Below are positions 44,527-54,372 of a DNA stretch of 64,000 nucleotides, piece after piece (the first letter of the stretch is position 1; each line of letters starts with the position of its first letter). Source of the DNA: JAEUPI01 sp963814435 (GTDB taxonomy: Bacteria; Pseudomonadota; Gammaproteobacteria; Burkholderiales; Burkholderiaceae_C). The notes below the pieces were generated by a model that worked only from the letters and a program-made list of their open reading frames with translations, was not told the origin of the DNA and did no database searches. Location: the NCBI GenBank assembly GCA_963814435.1, contig CAWFCV010000012.1, forward strand, positions 115,995 through 179,994, in the 5' to 3' direction. The position numbers and the translations under genes are program-made.

Positions 44527-45480
44527 ATGGCCGGCGACGCGAAGAAGCTCCAGCCGATCATCGTCAAGAAGATCAAGAAGGGCGGCCACGGCCATCATGG
44601 CGGCGCGTGGAAGATCGCGTATGCCGACTTCGTGACGGCGATGATGGCCTTCTTCCTGCTGATGTGGTTGCTCGGCTCCACCACCGAGGGCGACAAGAAG
44701 GGCATTGCGGACTACTTCCAGTCGCCGTTGAAGGTGGCGCTGCTCGGGGGCGCCGGCTCGGGCGATTCGTCCAGCGTGGTCAAGGGCGGCGGGCAGGACC
44801 TGACCCGCACCACCGGCCAGGTGAAGAAGGGCGACGTCGAGGCACCCCAGCGCACGATCAACCTTCAGGCGCTCAAGCAGGAGCAGATCCGCGCCGAGGC
44901 GGCGCGCCTGCGTGTGCTGCAGGAACGGATCGAAGACGAGCTGCGCAGCAATCCGGCTCTGGCGCCCTACAGCTCGCAGATCCGCCTGGACATGACGCGC
45001 GACGGACTGCGCATCCAGATCGTCGACGAGCTGAACCGACCGATGTTCGACAGCGGCTCGGCAGTGGTGAAGGCGCATATGCAGTCGCTGCTGCGCACGA
45101 TCGGTTCGGTGCTGACCGAGGTGCCCAACCGCTTGACACTCGAAGGCCACACCGACGCCACGCCGTTTCCCGGTGGCGAGCGCGGCTACAGCAACTGGGA
45201 GCTGTCGGCCGATCGTGCCAATGCGTCGCGCCGCGAACTGGTCGCCGGCGGCCTGACCGAGGACCGCGTGCTGCGTGTGCAGGGCCTGGCCGCGAGCCAG
45301 CTGTTGAACCGCGAGCTGCCCGCCGATGCGCAGAACCGGCGCATCAGCATCGTCGTGATGAATCGCGAGGCCGAAGACCATGCATTCCGACCGCTGGCCG
45401 ACACCACGGCCGAGTCCGAGCCGTCGATCAAGCCGCAACGCCCGACGCTGGTATCCAGCCAGCCGATGTCGGGTCGATGA
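44527..45480 (+). CDS. motB: flagellar stator protein MotB
   Basis: 317 residues. Basic N-terminus, single membrane helix with the proton-carrying D34 (KIAYADFVTAMMAFFLLMWL), a plug/linker, and an OmpA-like peptidoglycan-binding domain (PNRLTLEGHTDATPF, YSNWELSADRANASRRELV, RVQGLAASQLLNRE). Anchors the stator to the cell wall. Probably still co-transcribed with motA through the inserted spacer. Confidence 0.96.
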   Translation: MAGDAKKLQPIIVKKIKKGGHGHHGGAWKIAYADFVTAMMAFFLLMWLLGSTTEGDKKGIADYFQSPLKVALLGGAGSGDSSSVVKGGGQDLTRTTGQVKKGDVEAPQRTINLQALKQEQIRAEAARLRVLQERIEDELRSNPALAPYSSQIRLDMTRDGLRIQIVDELNRPMFDSGSAVVKAHMQSLLRTIGSVLTEVPNRLTLEGHTDATPFPGGERGYSNWELSADRANASRRELVAGGLTEDRVLRVQGLAASQLLNRELPADAQNRRISIVVMNREAEDHAFRPLADTTAESEPSIKPQRPTLVSSQPMSGR

Positions 45481-45652
45481 GTTGCCCGATACCGGTGCCG
45501 CCACGCCGACGCCCCGCCGTACGGGCAGGTGCATCGATTAATGCCACCATCACGGTGGCCGAAACCCCGCGACAAAGCACCGGGGTGAAGTCGGGAGGCT
45601 GGGGGCCGGCCTCGGTTTCGAGCCGACAGGGCGTGCCTAGCTTGTAATAAGG

Positions 45653-45674
45653 GCCGGGCAATGCCCGGCTTTTC
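45653..45674 (+). terminator. intrinsic terminator after motB
   Basis: GCCGGGC-AAT-GCCCGGC followed by TTTT, about 170 bp downstream of the motB stop and 63 bp upstream of flhB. Confidence 0.85.
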
Positions 45675-45736
45675 CCGCTTAAGTTTGCGCCGCCGCCGGC
45701 ACCATGGCGGGACCGATTCGTTTCGGATCCCGCTTC

Positions 45737-46891
45737 ATGGCCGACGCACAAGACCGCCACTTACCCGCATCGCAGCGCCGCATCGCCAAGGCCAAGGCCG
45801 ATGGCCAGGTTGCGCGTTCGCGTGACCTGGCGCATCTGCTGCCGCTGCTGGTCGGTGCGGCGGGCCTGATGCTGCTGGCCGCACCGGCCACCCGCTGGGC
45901 CACCGAGCTGCTCAGCGCGGGCCTGCGGTTCGATGCCCGCGTGCTGGCCGGCACCGATCCGATGGTCGAACGCCTCGGTGCGCACGGCGTGCGCCTGCTG
46001 CTGGCCGTGGCGCCGGCGGGTGCCATCGTGCTGCTGGCGTCGGTGCTCGCCGCTGTGCTGTCGGGCGGCTGGAACTTCACCTGGAAACCGCTCGCACCCA
46101 ACCTGGGCAAGCTGAACCCGCTGACGGGTGCTGCGCGCCTGCTGTCCACCGCGCATCTGGGCGACACCGCGAAGGAGGTGTTCCTGACGCTGGTGTTGGG
46201 CACGGTGGGTACGCTGTACCTGGGCGCGCGCTTCGGCGCCTTCCACGACGCGCTGGCGCTGTCGCTGCCGGCTGCACTGGTGCAGACCGGGGGTGCGCTG
46301 TTCACCGGCCTGGCGCTGCTGCTGCTGGCGCTGGCGGTGTTTGCGCTGGTGGATGTGCCGCTCCAGCGGCACCTGTTTCTGCAGCGCCTGAAGATGAGCC
46401 ACGACGAGGCCAAGCAGGAGTTCAAGGAGCTCGAGGGCAACATCGAGATCAAGGCCAAGATGAAGGCGCGCATGCGCGAGATCGTCAAGCGCCGCATGCT
46501 GGCCGAGGTGCCGAAGGCCGACCTGGTGGTGATGAATCCGTCGCACTATGCGGTGGCGCTGAAGTACGACGAAGCCACGATGGTCGCGCCGCGCGTGGTG
46601 GCCAAGGGCGCCGATCTGATGGCGCTGCGCATCCGCGACCTCGCGCAGCAGGCCAAGGTGCCGGTGCTGCGCCTGCCGCCGCTGGCGCGGGCGCTGTACG
46701 CACACGTCGAGATCGACCGCGAGGTGCCGACCCAACTCTTCGCTGCCGTTGCGCAGGTGCTGGCCTATGTGTACCAGTTGCGCGCCGCGCTCGGCGGCCA
46801 CTCGCCGATGCCGCCGGCGGTGCCCGAGATCGAGCTGCCGCCCGGGCTCGACCCGCATGAGGCCGTGCCGGCCGCGGGAGGCGCCGCGTGA
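45737..46891 (+). CDS. flhB: flagellar export switch protein FlhB
   Basis: 384 residues from ATG 45,737 (MADAQDRHLPASQRRIAKAK). Four membrane segments, then the cytoplasmic domain KMSHDEAKQEFKELEGN, MREIVKRRMLAEVPKADLVV and the self-cleavage site N267-P-S-H (MNPSHYAVALKYD); the usual motif is NPTH, so Thr is replaced by Ser. FlhB switches export from hook to filament proteins together with FliK. It ends GTGA, overlapping flhA. Confidence 0.95.
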   Translation: MADAQDRHLPASQRRIAKAKADGQVARSRDLAHLLPLLVGAAGLMLLAAPATRWATELLSAGLRFDARVLAGTDPMVERLGAHGVRLLLAVAPAGAIVLLASVLAAVLSGGWNFTWKPLAPNLGKLNPLTGAARLLSTAHLGDTAKEVFLTLVLGTVGTLYLGARFGAFHDALALSLPAALVQTGGALFTGLALLLLALAVFALVDVPLQRHLFLQRLKMSHDEAKQEFKELEGNIEIKAKMKARMREIVKRRMLAEVPKADLVVMNPSHYAVALKYDEATMVAPRVVAKGADLMALRIRDLAQQAKVPVLRLPPLARALYAHVEIDREVPTQLFAAVAQVLAYVYQLRAALGGHSPMPPAVPEIELPPGLDPHEAVPAAGGAA

Positions 46892-48930
46892 ACGGCTGGT
46901 TGCAGTCACTGCAGGGCCTGCTCGGCCCGCGTGCCGACGCGATCAAGGCGCTGATGGCGCCGCTGTTCATCGTCATGGTGTTGTCGATGATGGTGTTGCC
47001 GCTGCCGCCGCTGGCGCTGGACCTGCTGTTCACGTTCAACATCGCGCTGGCGCTGATGGTGATGATGGTCGCCGCGCACATGATCCGGCCGCTGGACTTC
47101 GCGGCGTTTCCCACCGTGCTGCTGGTGACGACGCTGCTGCGCCTGTCGCTCAACGTCGCCTCGACGCGCGTGGTGCTGATGGAAGGCCACACCGGCTCGG
47201 GCGCCGCCGGGCAGGTGATCGAGTCGTTCGGCCACTTTCTGATCGGCGGCAACTTCGCCGTCGGCCTGATCGTGTTCGCGATTCTGGTGGTGATCAACTT
47301 CATCGTCGTCACCAAGGGCGCCGAGCGCATCGCCGAGGTCGGCGCACGCTTCGCGCTCGATGCGATGCCGGGCAAGCAGATGGCCATCGATGCCGATCTG
47401 AACGCCGGGCTGATCGACGAGGCCGAGGCCAAGCGGCGCCGCTCGGAAGTCGGCGAGGAGGCGGACTTCTTCGGCTCGATGGACGGCGCCAGCAAGTTCG
47501 TGCGCGGCGACGCGGTGGCCGGCATCCTGATCCTGGTGATCAACATCGTCGGTGGCCTGATCATCGGCATCGCGCAGCACGGCCTGTCGGTATCGCAGGC
47601 GGCCGAGTCGTACATCCTGCTGGCCGTCGGCGATGCGCTGGTGGCGCAGATTCCGGCACTGCTGATCTCGGTGGCCGCGGCGATGGTGGTCTCGCGCGTC
47701 GGCAAGCAGCACGACATCGGCACGCAGATCCGCAATCAGGTGTTCAACTCGCCCGGTGCGCTCACCGTCACGGCGGCAATCGTCGGCATTCTCGGCCTGA
47801 TCCCGGGCATGCCCAACGCGGTGTTCCTGGTGATCGCCGGCGCGATCGGCTGGATGGCCTGGTGGCTGCGCCAGCGGCAGCGCGCGCTGCAGGCGCAGGC
47901 CGACGAGCCGCCGGCGCCGGTGGCCGCGCCGAACGCCGAGGCGAGCTGGGACGACCTGCAGCCGGTGGACACGCTCGGCCTCGAGGTCGGCTACCGCCTG
48001 ATCGCGCTGGTGGACAAGGAACGCCAGGGCGACCTGCTGGCCCGCATCAAGGGCGTGCGCAAGAAGTTCGCGCAGGACGTCGGCTTCCTGCCGCCGCCGG
48101 TGCACATCCGCGACAACCTCGAGCTCAAGCCGAGCGCCTACCGCATCACGTTGCGCGGCGCGGCGGTCGGCGAGGGCGAGGCCTTCCCCGGCATGTGGCT
48201 GGCGATCAACCCGGGCGGCGCGACGCAGGCGCTGCCGGGCACCAAGGTCGTCGACCCGGCGTTCGGCTTGCCCGCCGTGTGGATCGAGGAGCGCCAGCGC
48301 GAGATGGCCCAAATGGCCGGATTTACCGTCGTTGATTGCGCGACCGTCGTCGCGACCCACCTTTCACACTTGATGCAAGTCCATGCCGCACGACTGCTCG
48401 GCCGGGTCGAAACCCAGGCCCTGGTCGAACATGTGACGAAGCTCGCCCCCAAGCTGATCGAAGACGTGATCCCCAAGATGGTCGGCATCGCCACCGTGCA
48501 GAAGGTCCTGCAGTTGCTGCTCGAAGAAGGCGTGCACATCCGCGACATGCGCGGCATCGTCGAAAGCCTGGCCGAGCATGCCGCCACCGTGACCGATCCG
48601 GCAGAGCTGGCGCGTGTCACGCGCATGCACCTGGCCCCGGCCATCGTGCACCAGATCTATGGCCCGGTGCGCGAGCTCGACGTCATCGCGCTCGAGCCCG
48701 AACTCGAGCGCCTGGTCACGCAGGCGCTGACCTCGCCGCACGGCGCCGCGCTGGATCCCGGCGTGGCCGAAAGCCTGACGCGCGAGGCCGCGTCCACCGC
48801 GCGCCACCAGGAAGACATGGGACACCCGGCGTGCCTGCTGGTGCCCGACGCGATCCGCGCCACGATGGCGCGGCTGCTGCGGCGCTCGGCGCCGAGGCTG
48901 AGGGTGCTCGAGCCACAGCGAGATTCCTGA
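46888..48930 (+). CDS. flhA: flagellar export protein FlhA
   Basis: 680 residues from a GTG start overlapping the flhB stop. Membrane half: PLDFAAFPTVLLVTTLLRLS, LNVASTRVVLMEGHTG and the FHIPEP-type loop region (ERIAEVGARFALDAMPGKQM, AIDADLNAGLIDEAEAKRRR). Cytoplasmic half: GYRLIALVDKERQGDLLARI, DVGFLPPPVHIRDNLELKPS, VATHLSHLMQVHAARLLGR. Forms the nonameric ring that receives chaperone-bound flagellin and FliD. Confidence 0.97.
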   Translation: MNGWLQSLQGLLGPRADAIKALMAPLFIVMVLSMMVLPLPPLALDLLFTFNIALALMVMMVAAHMIRPLDFAAFPTVLLVTTLLRLSLNVASTRVVLMEGHTGSGAAGQVIESFGHFLIGGNFAVGLIVFAILVVINFIVVTKGAERIAEVGARFALDAMPGKQMAIDADLNAGLIDEAEAKRRRSEVGEEADFFGSMDGASKFVRGDAVAGILILVINIVGGLIIGIAQHGLSVSQAAESYILLAVGDALVAQIPALLISVAAAMVVSRVGKQHDIGTQIRNQVFNSPGALTVTAAIVGILGLIPGMPNAVFLVIAGAIGWMAWWLRQRQRALQAQADEPPAPVAAPNAEASWDDLQPVDTLGLEVGYRLIALVDKERQGDLLARIKGVRKKFAQDVGFLPPPVHIRDNLELKPSAYRITLRGAAVGEGEAFPGMWLAINPGGATQALPGTKVVDPAFGLPAVWIEERQREMAQMAGFTVVDCATVVATHLSHLMQVHAARLLGRVETQALVEHVTKLAPKLIEDVIPKMVGIATVQKVLQLLLEEGVHIRDMRGIVESLAEHAATVTDPAELARVTRMHLAPAIVHQIYGPVRELDVIALEPELERLVTQALTSPHGAALDPGVAESLTREAASTARHQEDMGHPACLLVPDAIRATMARLLRRSAPRLRVLEPQRDS

Positions 48931-48989
48931 AACCCATTCGATCCGGATCGGCTCGATCATCGGAGGAACCGCATGACCCCCCACGCTCA

Positions 48990-49060
48990 CGTTCGTTCGC
49001 TGCCCCCCGGGCCCTGTAAGGGCCCCTACGTGGCCCGCGGGGGGCGCGCCTGCCTTGAGA
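48990..49060. repeat. GC-rich palindromic intergenic repeat, copy 4
   Basis: Spacer between flhA and flhF with CTGCCCCCCGGGCCCTGTAA-GGGCCCC...GGCCCGCGGGGGGCGCG, an imperfect palindrome related in style to the other spacer repeats. Probably an mRNA hairpin between co-transcribed genes. Confidence 0.5.
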
Positions 49061-49079
49061 CGGCTCTGCGGGAGGCGGC

Positions 49080-50662
49080 ATGAACGTCAAGAGATTCACC
49101 GCCCGCAGCTCACGCGAGGCGCTGGCCCAGGTGCGGCTGACCTTCGGCGCCGATGCGGTCGTGTTGTCGACCCGGCCGTGCGACGAGGGCGTGGAGGTGC
49201 TGGCGATGGCCCACGACAGCATGTCGCAGATCGAGCAGATCGCCACCGCCGCCGCCACGCTGCCGAGCGCGCCCGAGCTGAGCCCCGTGCGCGCCGAAAC
49301 CGCCGCGCCGGTCGAGCGGGACGTCGAGCGCCTGGCGATGAGCACCTTGTCGTTCCAGGACTACGTGCGCGAACGCCTGCTGCGCCGCCGTCGCGCGGCG
49401 TTGACCCCGACCGCACCGGCCGCCGCCGCGTCATCCCCTGCGGCACCGACGCCAGCGGCGGCCCCCCGTGCGGCGCAGCGCGATATCGAGCCGCTGGCCA
49501 GCCGATTCCCCGACGATGCCGCCGCGCCGATCATCGTGCCGCGTGCCGCACCGGCCATGGCGCCACCCACGCCGCGCGAGCGGACGCCGGCACCGCCGGT
49601 CCATCCGGAGCTTGCGCCTGCCGGACCCGCTGCCCTCGTTGGCCGACCCGTCGCCCGGCCAGCGCGAGCGCACCGAGGTGATGAACGAACTGCGTTCGGT
49701 GAAGGGTTTGATCGAAGAGCGATTCAGCGCGCTCGCGTTCATGGAGCAGCTGCATCGCAACCCGCGCCAGTCGGCGCTGTCGCAGCGCCTGCTCGAGGCG
49801 GGTTTCTCGCCGGCGTTGATCCGCAAGCTGGTGGAGCACCTGCCGCAACGACAACGGCGACGAGATGGCCTGGGCCAGCGCGGTGCTGCAGCGCAATCTG
49901 CTGACCGACGAGGGCAGCCCGGCCCTGGAGGACGTCGGCGGCGTGTACGCGCTGATCGGCGCCACCGGTGTCGGCAAGACCACCAGCACGGCCAAGATCG
50001 CGGCCGCGTTCGCCACCCGGCATGGCGCGGCCAACCTCGGCCTGATCACGCTCGACGCCTATCGCATGGCGGCGCACGAGCAGCTGCGCGCCTACGGCCG
50101 CATCCTCGGCGTGCCGGTGCACACCGCGCACGACCGCGCCTCGCTCGACGACCTGCTCGATCTGCTGTCGGCCAAGAAGCTGGTGCTGATCGACACCGCC
50201 GGCATGGCCCAGCGCGACGAGCGCACGCACGAGCTGCTGGAGATGCTGTCGCATCGCGCGATCCAGCGCCTGCTGGTGCTCAACGCTGCCACCCAGGGCG
50301 AAACCGTCGAGGACGTGATGCAGGGCTATGGCGCCGCGCGCTGTCGCGGCGCGGTGCTGAGCAAGATCGACGAGGCGGCCAAGATTGCGCCGACGCTCGA
50401 TGCGCTGGTGCGCCACAAGCTGCGCGTGGTCGGCGTGGCCAACGGCCAGCGCGTGCCGGAGGACTGGCATCGCCTGTCGTCGGCGGCGTTGATCCAGCGT
50501 GCGCTGCGTACCGCGGCCAACCCCGCCTGGCGCGTCGATGCGTCGGAAATCAACCTGGTGTTCGCCGCGACGCAGCGCGCCGCCGCCCCGCTGCACGCAC
50601 TGAGCTCCGAAGGCGCTCGCTCCCCCTCGGGGGGAAGGCCCGCAGGGAAGGGGGCCCAATGA
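49080..50662 (+). CDS. flhF: SRP-type GTPase FlhF (two frameshifts)
   Basis: N-terminal MNVKRFTARSSREALAQVRL, a long Ala/Pro linker, an N-domain (MNELRSVKGLIEERFSALAF; QRLLEAGFSPALIRKLVEHL) and the NG GTPase domain (ALIGATGVGKTTSTAKIAAA; LITLDAYRMAAHEQLRAYG; LVLIDTAGMAQRDERTHELL; LSKIDEAAKIAPTLDAL). One extra base near 49,610 and one near 49,850 (CCGCAACGAC for CCGAACGAC); 1,583 nt minus two gives 526 residues. FlhF sets polar placement and number of flagella. Its last 15 codons run through another copy of the GC-rich repeat. Confidence 0.94.
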
Positions 50663-51463
50663 GATCAGCCCTCTCGGCGATGACCGCGCACGGCGCGGCG
50701 CGCGGGCGGCGCTTACGACCAGGCCGCCGGTCTGCGCCGCCTGTTCGGTGCGCGGCGCATGCGCTTTCTCGCGCTGGTGCAGAACCCGTTCGTCGCCCAG
50801 GCCGAACTGGTGATCGAACGCCTGTGCGCTGCGGCCGGCGCGCTCGGCCTGCACACGTTGGTGGTCGACGCCGCCGAGGGCGCGCCGCCGCCGCGCGAGA
50901 TGGCGCTGCTGGACCTGTCGTCGTGCGTCGAACCGCTGGCCAACCAGGTGTCGTACCTGGCGGCCCGCGGGCTGCCGATCCGCCATGTCGACAGCCAGGG
51001 CCGCTGCGGCGCGATTTCTCGATGCCATCGAGCGCGCGGTGCCGCAGGCCGACATGGTGCTGGTGCACGCCGACACCAGCGACCTGGCGCGACTGTTCGC
51101 CGCCCGACCGATGCGCCCGATGCTGCAGGCAAGCGATTCGCCGCGCAGCCTGACCGAGGCCTACGCCGGGCTCAAGCGCCTGGCGCAGCGGCCGGGCTGG
51201 CTGTCGCACGATCTGCTGCTGCTGGCCGACCCGCATGGGCCGCGCACCGATCGTCTTGGCGAGAGCCTGGCCGAATGCGCCGAGCGCTTCCTGGGTGCGG
51301 CGATCCACGACTGCGTGGTGCTCGACCCCGCCACCGCGGCGCAGCGACGCCGCCGAGCCGCAGCTGCTGCGCCTGCTGCGCGCCCAGCTGGCGCAAGACC
51401 CGATCGGCGACACGCCGCCACTGCCCGCGCGCCAAGGCGCCGCACAACCATGCCACGCACTGA
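50659..51463 (+). CDS. flhG: FlhG-like protein lacking the P-loop (four frameshifts)
   Basis: Starts ATG 50,659 overlapping the flhF stop. Corrected reading: MRSALSAMTAHGAA, then AYDQAAGLRRLFGARR, the DQAxxLRRL helix by which FlhG stimulates FlhF, then MRFLALVQNPFVAQAELVIE where a MinD-type ATPase should have its GGKGGVGKT loop, then LGLHTLVVDAAEGAPP, ERAVPQADMVLVHADTSDLA and SLTEAYAGLKRLAQRPGWLS. 805 nt minus four extra bases gives 266 residues. The order flhF-flhG-fliA supports the name. It seems to be a FlhG that kept the FlhF-activating helix but lost ATP binding. Confidence 0.8.
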
Positions 51464-51488
51464 ACCCGTTTCCGCGGAGTCGACAGCC

Positions 51489-52201
51489 ATGTACACCGCC
51501 AAGGGCCACCACGACGCCAACGTGCTGCTCAAGCAGTACAGCCCATTGGTGCGACGACTCGCGCATCAGATGATCGCCAAGACTGCCGGCCAACGTGGAG
51601 CTCGACGATCTGATCCAGGTGGGCATGATCGGCCTGAACGATGCGCTGTCGCGTTTCGACGCCAACCAGGGCGTGCAGTTCGAGACCTTCGCGACCCAGC
51701 GCATCCGCGGTGCCATGCTCGACGAGCTGCGCGGCGGTGACTGGATGAGCCGCGGCGATCGCCGGCATCAGCGCTCGATCGAGGCGGCCGTGCGCTGGCC
51801 TGGAGCAGCGGCTCGGCCGTGCGCCCGCGGAGAGCGAGATCGCCGACGAGATGGGCCTGTCGCTGGCCGACTACCAGGAGCTGCTGGGCAAGGTGCGCGG
51901 CACGCAGCTGATCTACCTGGAGGACATGTCGGGCGACGACGGCGACGACTTCCTCGATCGCCACGTCGGCGACGAGGCCGCCAACCCGCTGGCCATGCTG
52001 CAGGACCAGCGCATGCGCCAGGCGCTGGTCGATGCGATCAAGCGTCTGCCCGAGCGCGAGCAGTACGTGATGAGCATGTACTACGAGCACGACATGAACC
52101 TCAAGGAAATCGCCGCCGTGCTGGGGGTCACCGAGAGCCGCGTGTGCCAGCTGCACAGCCAGTCGATCGCACGCCTGCGCAGCCGGCTGCACCAGTGGTA
52201 G
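51489..52201 (+). CDS. fliA: flagellar sigma factor FliA (sigma-28; two frameshifts)
   Basis: MYTAKGHHDANVLLKQYSPL (start 51,489; an ATG at 51,450 is an alternative). Regions 2 (IQVGMIGLNDALSRFDANQG; FETFATQRIRGAMLDELRGG), 3 (LGRAPAESEIADEMGLSLAD) and 4 (KRLPEREQYVMSMYYEHDMN; AAVLGVTESRVCQLHSQSIA) are all present. One extra A near 51,582 and one extra base near 51,797; 713 nt minus two gives 236 residues. It should recognise the four sigma-28 promoters noted in this window. FlgM (55.1 kb) is its anti-sigma factor. Confidence 0.96.
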
Positions 52202-52311
52202 GTCCGCGACAGCTGGCGCGCCGATCAGCGCGGCCGGCCGCCACCGCGGCGGCGGCCGGCTCGCGTCCCGCTTCTGATCGACGCGGCCGCCGTGGATCCG
52301 GCTTTGCCGGT

Positions 52312-52362
52312 TCTCACCCCCCTTGAGGGGGCGGCGCCGAAGGCGCTGCGGGGGTGGTCCGG
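52312..52362. repeat. GC-rich palindromic intergenic repeat, copy 6
   Basis: CCCCCCTTGAGGGGGCGGCG-CCGAAGGCGCTGCGGGGGTGG between convergent fliA and the PAS kinase. Its reverse complement contains AGCGCCTTCGGCGCC, the core of copy 1 at 6.1 kb. It may serve as a bidirectional terminator here. Confidence 0.6.
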
Positions 52363-54372
52363 TCAGGCCGCCAGTTCGCGCGGCGGCGCCTGCGTGGAGT
52401 CCAGCGGTTGCGGCTGCGACACGTCGGGCAGCGACGGCGCGTTCACCGTGCTGCCGGCCTCGCGCTGGCCGAGGCTGAATTCGAAGCAGGCGCCCTGGCC
52501 GACTTCGCCCATCGCGCGGATGTTGCCGCCATGGCGCTGCACGATGCGCTGCACGATCGTCAGGCCGATGCCGGTGCCCTGGAACTCTTCGTTGCCATGC
52601 AGTCGGCGGAAAGGCTGGAACAGCATCGAGGCGCGCGAGGCATCGAACCCGGCGCCGTTGTCGCGCACCTGGTAGACGAGTTGTCCGCCGGCACCCAGCA
52701 CGCTGCCGAGGCTGACCACCGGGTCGGGCACGCGGCGCGTGAACTTGGCGGCATTGCCCAGCAGGTTTGCCAGCACGATGCGCATCTGCGATTCGCTCGC
52801 CCACACCGTCAGCCCGGGCTCGATCTCCCAGCGCACCGGCGCCACACGCTCGACGGCGGCAGGTTGCCGATCACCTCGGCGGCCAGCAGGCTCAGGTCGA
52901 GCACGCTGCGCTCGATGGCCTCGCTCGACGAGCGCGCCAGCGCGAGCAGCGCCTCCAGCGTGGTGATCATGTCCTGCGCAGCGCGGATCTGCAGATCGAG
53001 CAGTTCGCCGTGCTCGGGCTTCAACTGTTCGCCCAGGCGTCGGCGCAGCAGTTCGGCCAGACCCTGCACGTGCCCGATCGGCGTGCGCAACTCGTGCGCG
53101 AGGTGGCGCGCGAAGGCCTCGAGATCGCGGTTGGCGAACTCGAGCTCCTTGGTGCGTGCGGCCACGGCCGATTGCAGCTGGCGGTTGTGCAGCATCAGCA
53201 ACTGCTCGGCCTTCTTGCGCATGCGTGATGTCGCGGCCCACGCCGTGGTAGCCGACAAAGCGACCGCCTTCGTCGTAGCGCGGCGCGCCGGCGATCGACA
53301 CCCACAGCTGCATGCCATCGGGCCGCCGGACGAGAAACTCGAGGCCCTGGAACGCTCGCCCGGCCTCCAGATCGGCGCGGTGGGCGCGCCATTGCGCCTC
53401 GGGCAGGGCGTCGGCATACACCTCCCAGCGGGTGCGGCCGCGGATCGCCTCGGCCAAGGTGCCGAAGCGTCGCTGCAGCGCGCCGTCGTCGTCGACGAAG
53501 CGGTGCTCGGTGTCGGTGGCCCAATACCAGTCGGCCGACAAGCCGGCCAGCACCGCGTAGCGCTGTTCGCTCGACTGCAGGCGGCGGTACGACTCCTTGT
53601 GCGCCGTGATGTCGCGGCCCACGCCCTCGTAGCCGGCGAAGTGCCCGTCGCGGTGGGTGCGCGCGCGGCCGGTCAATGCCATCCAGCCGCGCGCGCGGCC
53701 GCCAAGCCCATCGACCTCGAGCTCCAGCTCGTTGAAGCTCTCCTGCCGGTCGAGCATCAGGTTGAACGCGGCCCAGCCGCCGCTGGGCGGGTGCACGAAG
53801 CCAAGTTCGTCGTGACGGCGGCCCAGCAGGTCACCCAGTGCACGATCGGCGGGCTTGACCAGCGGCGCGTCGGCCGACAGCGACGACAGGCGATGCCGCT
53901 CGTCGGTCTCCCAATACCACTCGAGCGACAGCTCCACACGCGCCTGCCAGCGGCGCTCGGACTCGCCCATCACGCCTTCCACCTGATTGGCCAGATCGCC
54001 GAACGCCGACGGCTCGGCCGGCGGCTGTTCGCGCATGCGATGGACGGCCGTGCGCCACGCGCCGCGCTGCAGTTCACGCGCGGTGCTGCGCAGCGTCTCG
54101 GCGGCCAGACGGCGTGCGCGCCATTGCACGAGCACCAGCGCGCACAGCGCCCCGATCCCCAACGCGGCAGGGAAGAGCACGATCAATAAGCGATTTCGGG
54201 CGCCTTCGGACAGTTCGGTGCCCGCCAGCAGCGGCACCAGCGCGGCCAGTGCCACCGCCAGCGCGACGAAGCAGATCAGGCTCAGGCTGAACGAGGCCAG
54301 CTTGATGCGGCGCGCGGTCACCGGCCGAGCGGCGTCTGCGGGCGAGGTGTGGGGCCAGGGAACCGTCTGCAT
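52363..54372 (-). CDS. membrane PAS-PAS sensor histidine kinase (two frameshifts)
   Basis: ATG 54,372. Two membrane helices (LASFSLSLICFVALAVALAA; LLIVLFPAALGIGALCALVL) with an extremely short loop between, HAMP-like linker, two PAS/PAC units (WYWETDERHRLSSLS...EGVGRDITAHKES; WYWATDTEHRFVDDD...HGVGRDIT), HisKA with the phospho-histidine in ARHLAHELRTPIG and HATPase_c (NLLGNAAKFTRR, VRDNGAGFDAS, GTGIGLTIVQRIVQRHGG). One extra base near 53,220 and one missing base near 52,858 cancel in length, giving 669 residues. No response regulator is adjacent. Position between fliA and flgN suggests a motility link but nothing proves it. Confidence 0.85.
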   Translation of the reverse strand: MQTVPWPHTSPADAARPVTARRIKLASFSLSLICFVALAVALAALVPLLAGTELSEGARNRLLIVLFPAALGIGALCALVLVQWRARRLAAETLRSTARELQRGAWRTAVHRMREQPPAEPSAFGDLANQVEGVMGESERRWQARVELSLEWYWETDERHRLSSLSADAPLVKPADRALGDLLGRRHDELGFVHPPSGGWAAFNLMLDRQESFNELELEVDGLGGRARGWMALTGRARTHRDGHFAGYEGVGRDITAHKESYRRLQSSEQRYAVLAGLSADWYWATDTEHRFVDDDGALQRRFGTLAEAIRGRTRWEVYADALPEAQWRAHRADLEAGRAFQGLEFLVRRPDGMQLWVSIAGAPRYDEGGRFVGYHGVGRDITHAQEGRAVADAAQPPAAIGRGRTHQGARVRQPRSRGLRAPPRARVAHADRARAGSGRTAAPTPGRTVEARARRTARSADPRCAGHDHHAGGAARAGALVERGHRAQRARPEPAGRRGDRQPAAVERVAPVRWEIEPGLTVWASESQMRIVLANLLGNAAKFTRRVPDPVVSLGSVLGAGGQLVYQVRDNGAGFDASRASMLFQPFRRLHGNEEFQGTGIGLTIVQRIVQRHGGNIRAMGEVGQGACFEFSLGQREAGSTVNAPSLPDVSQPQPLDSTQAPPRELAA

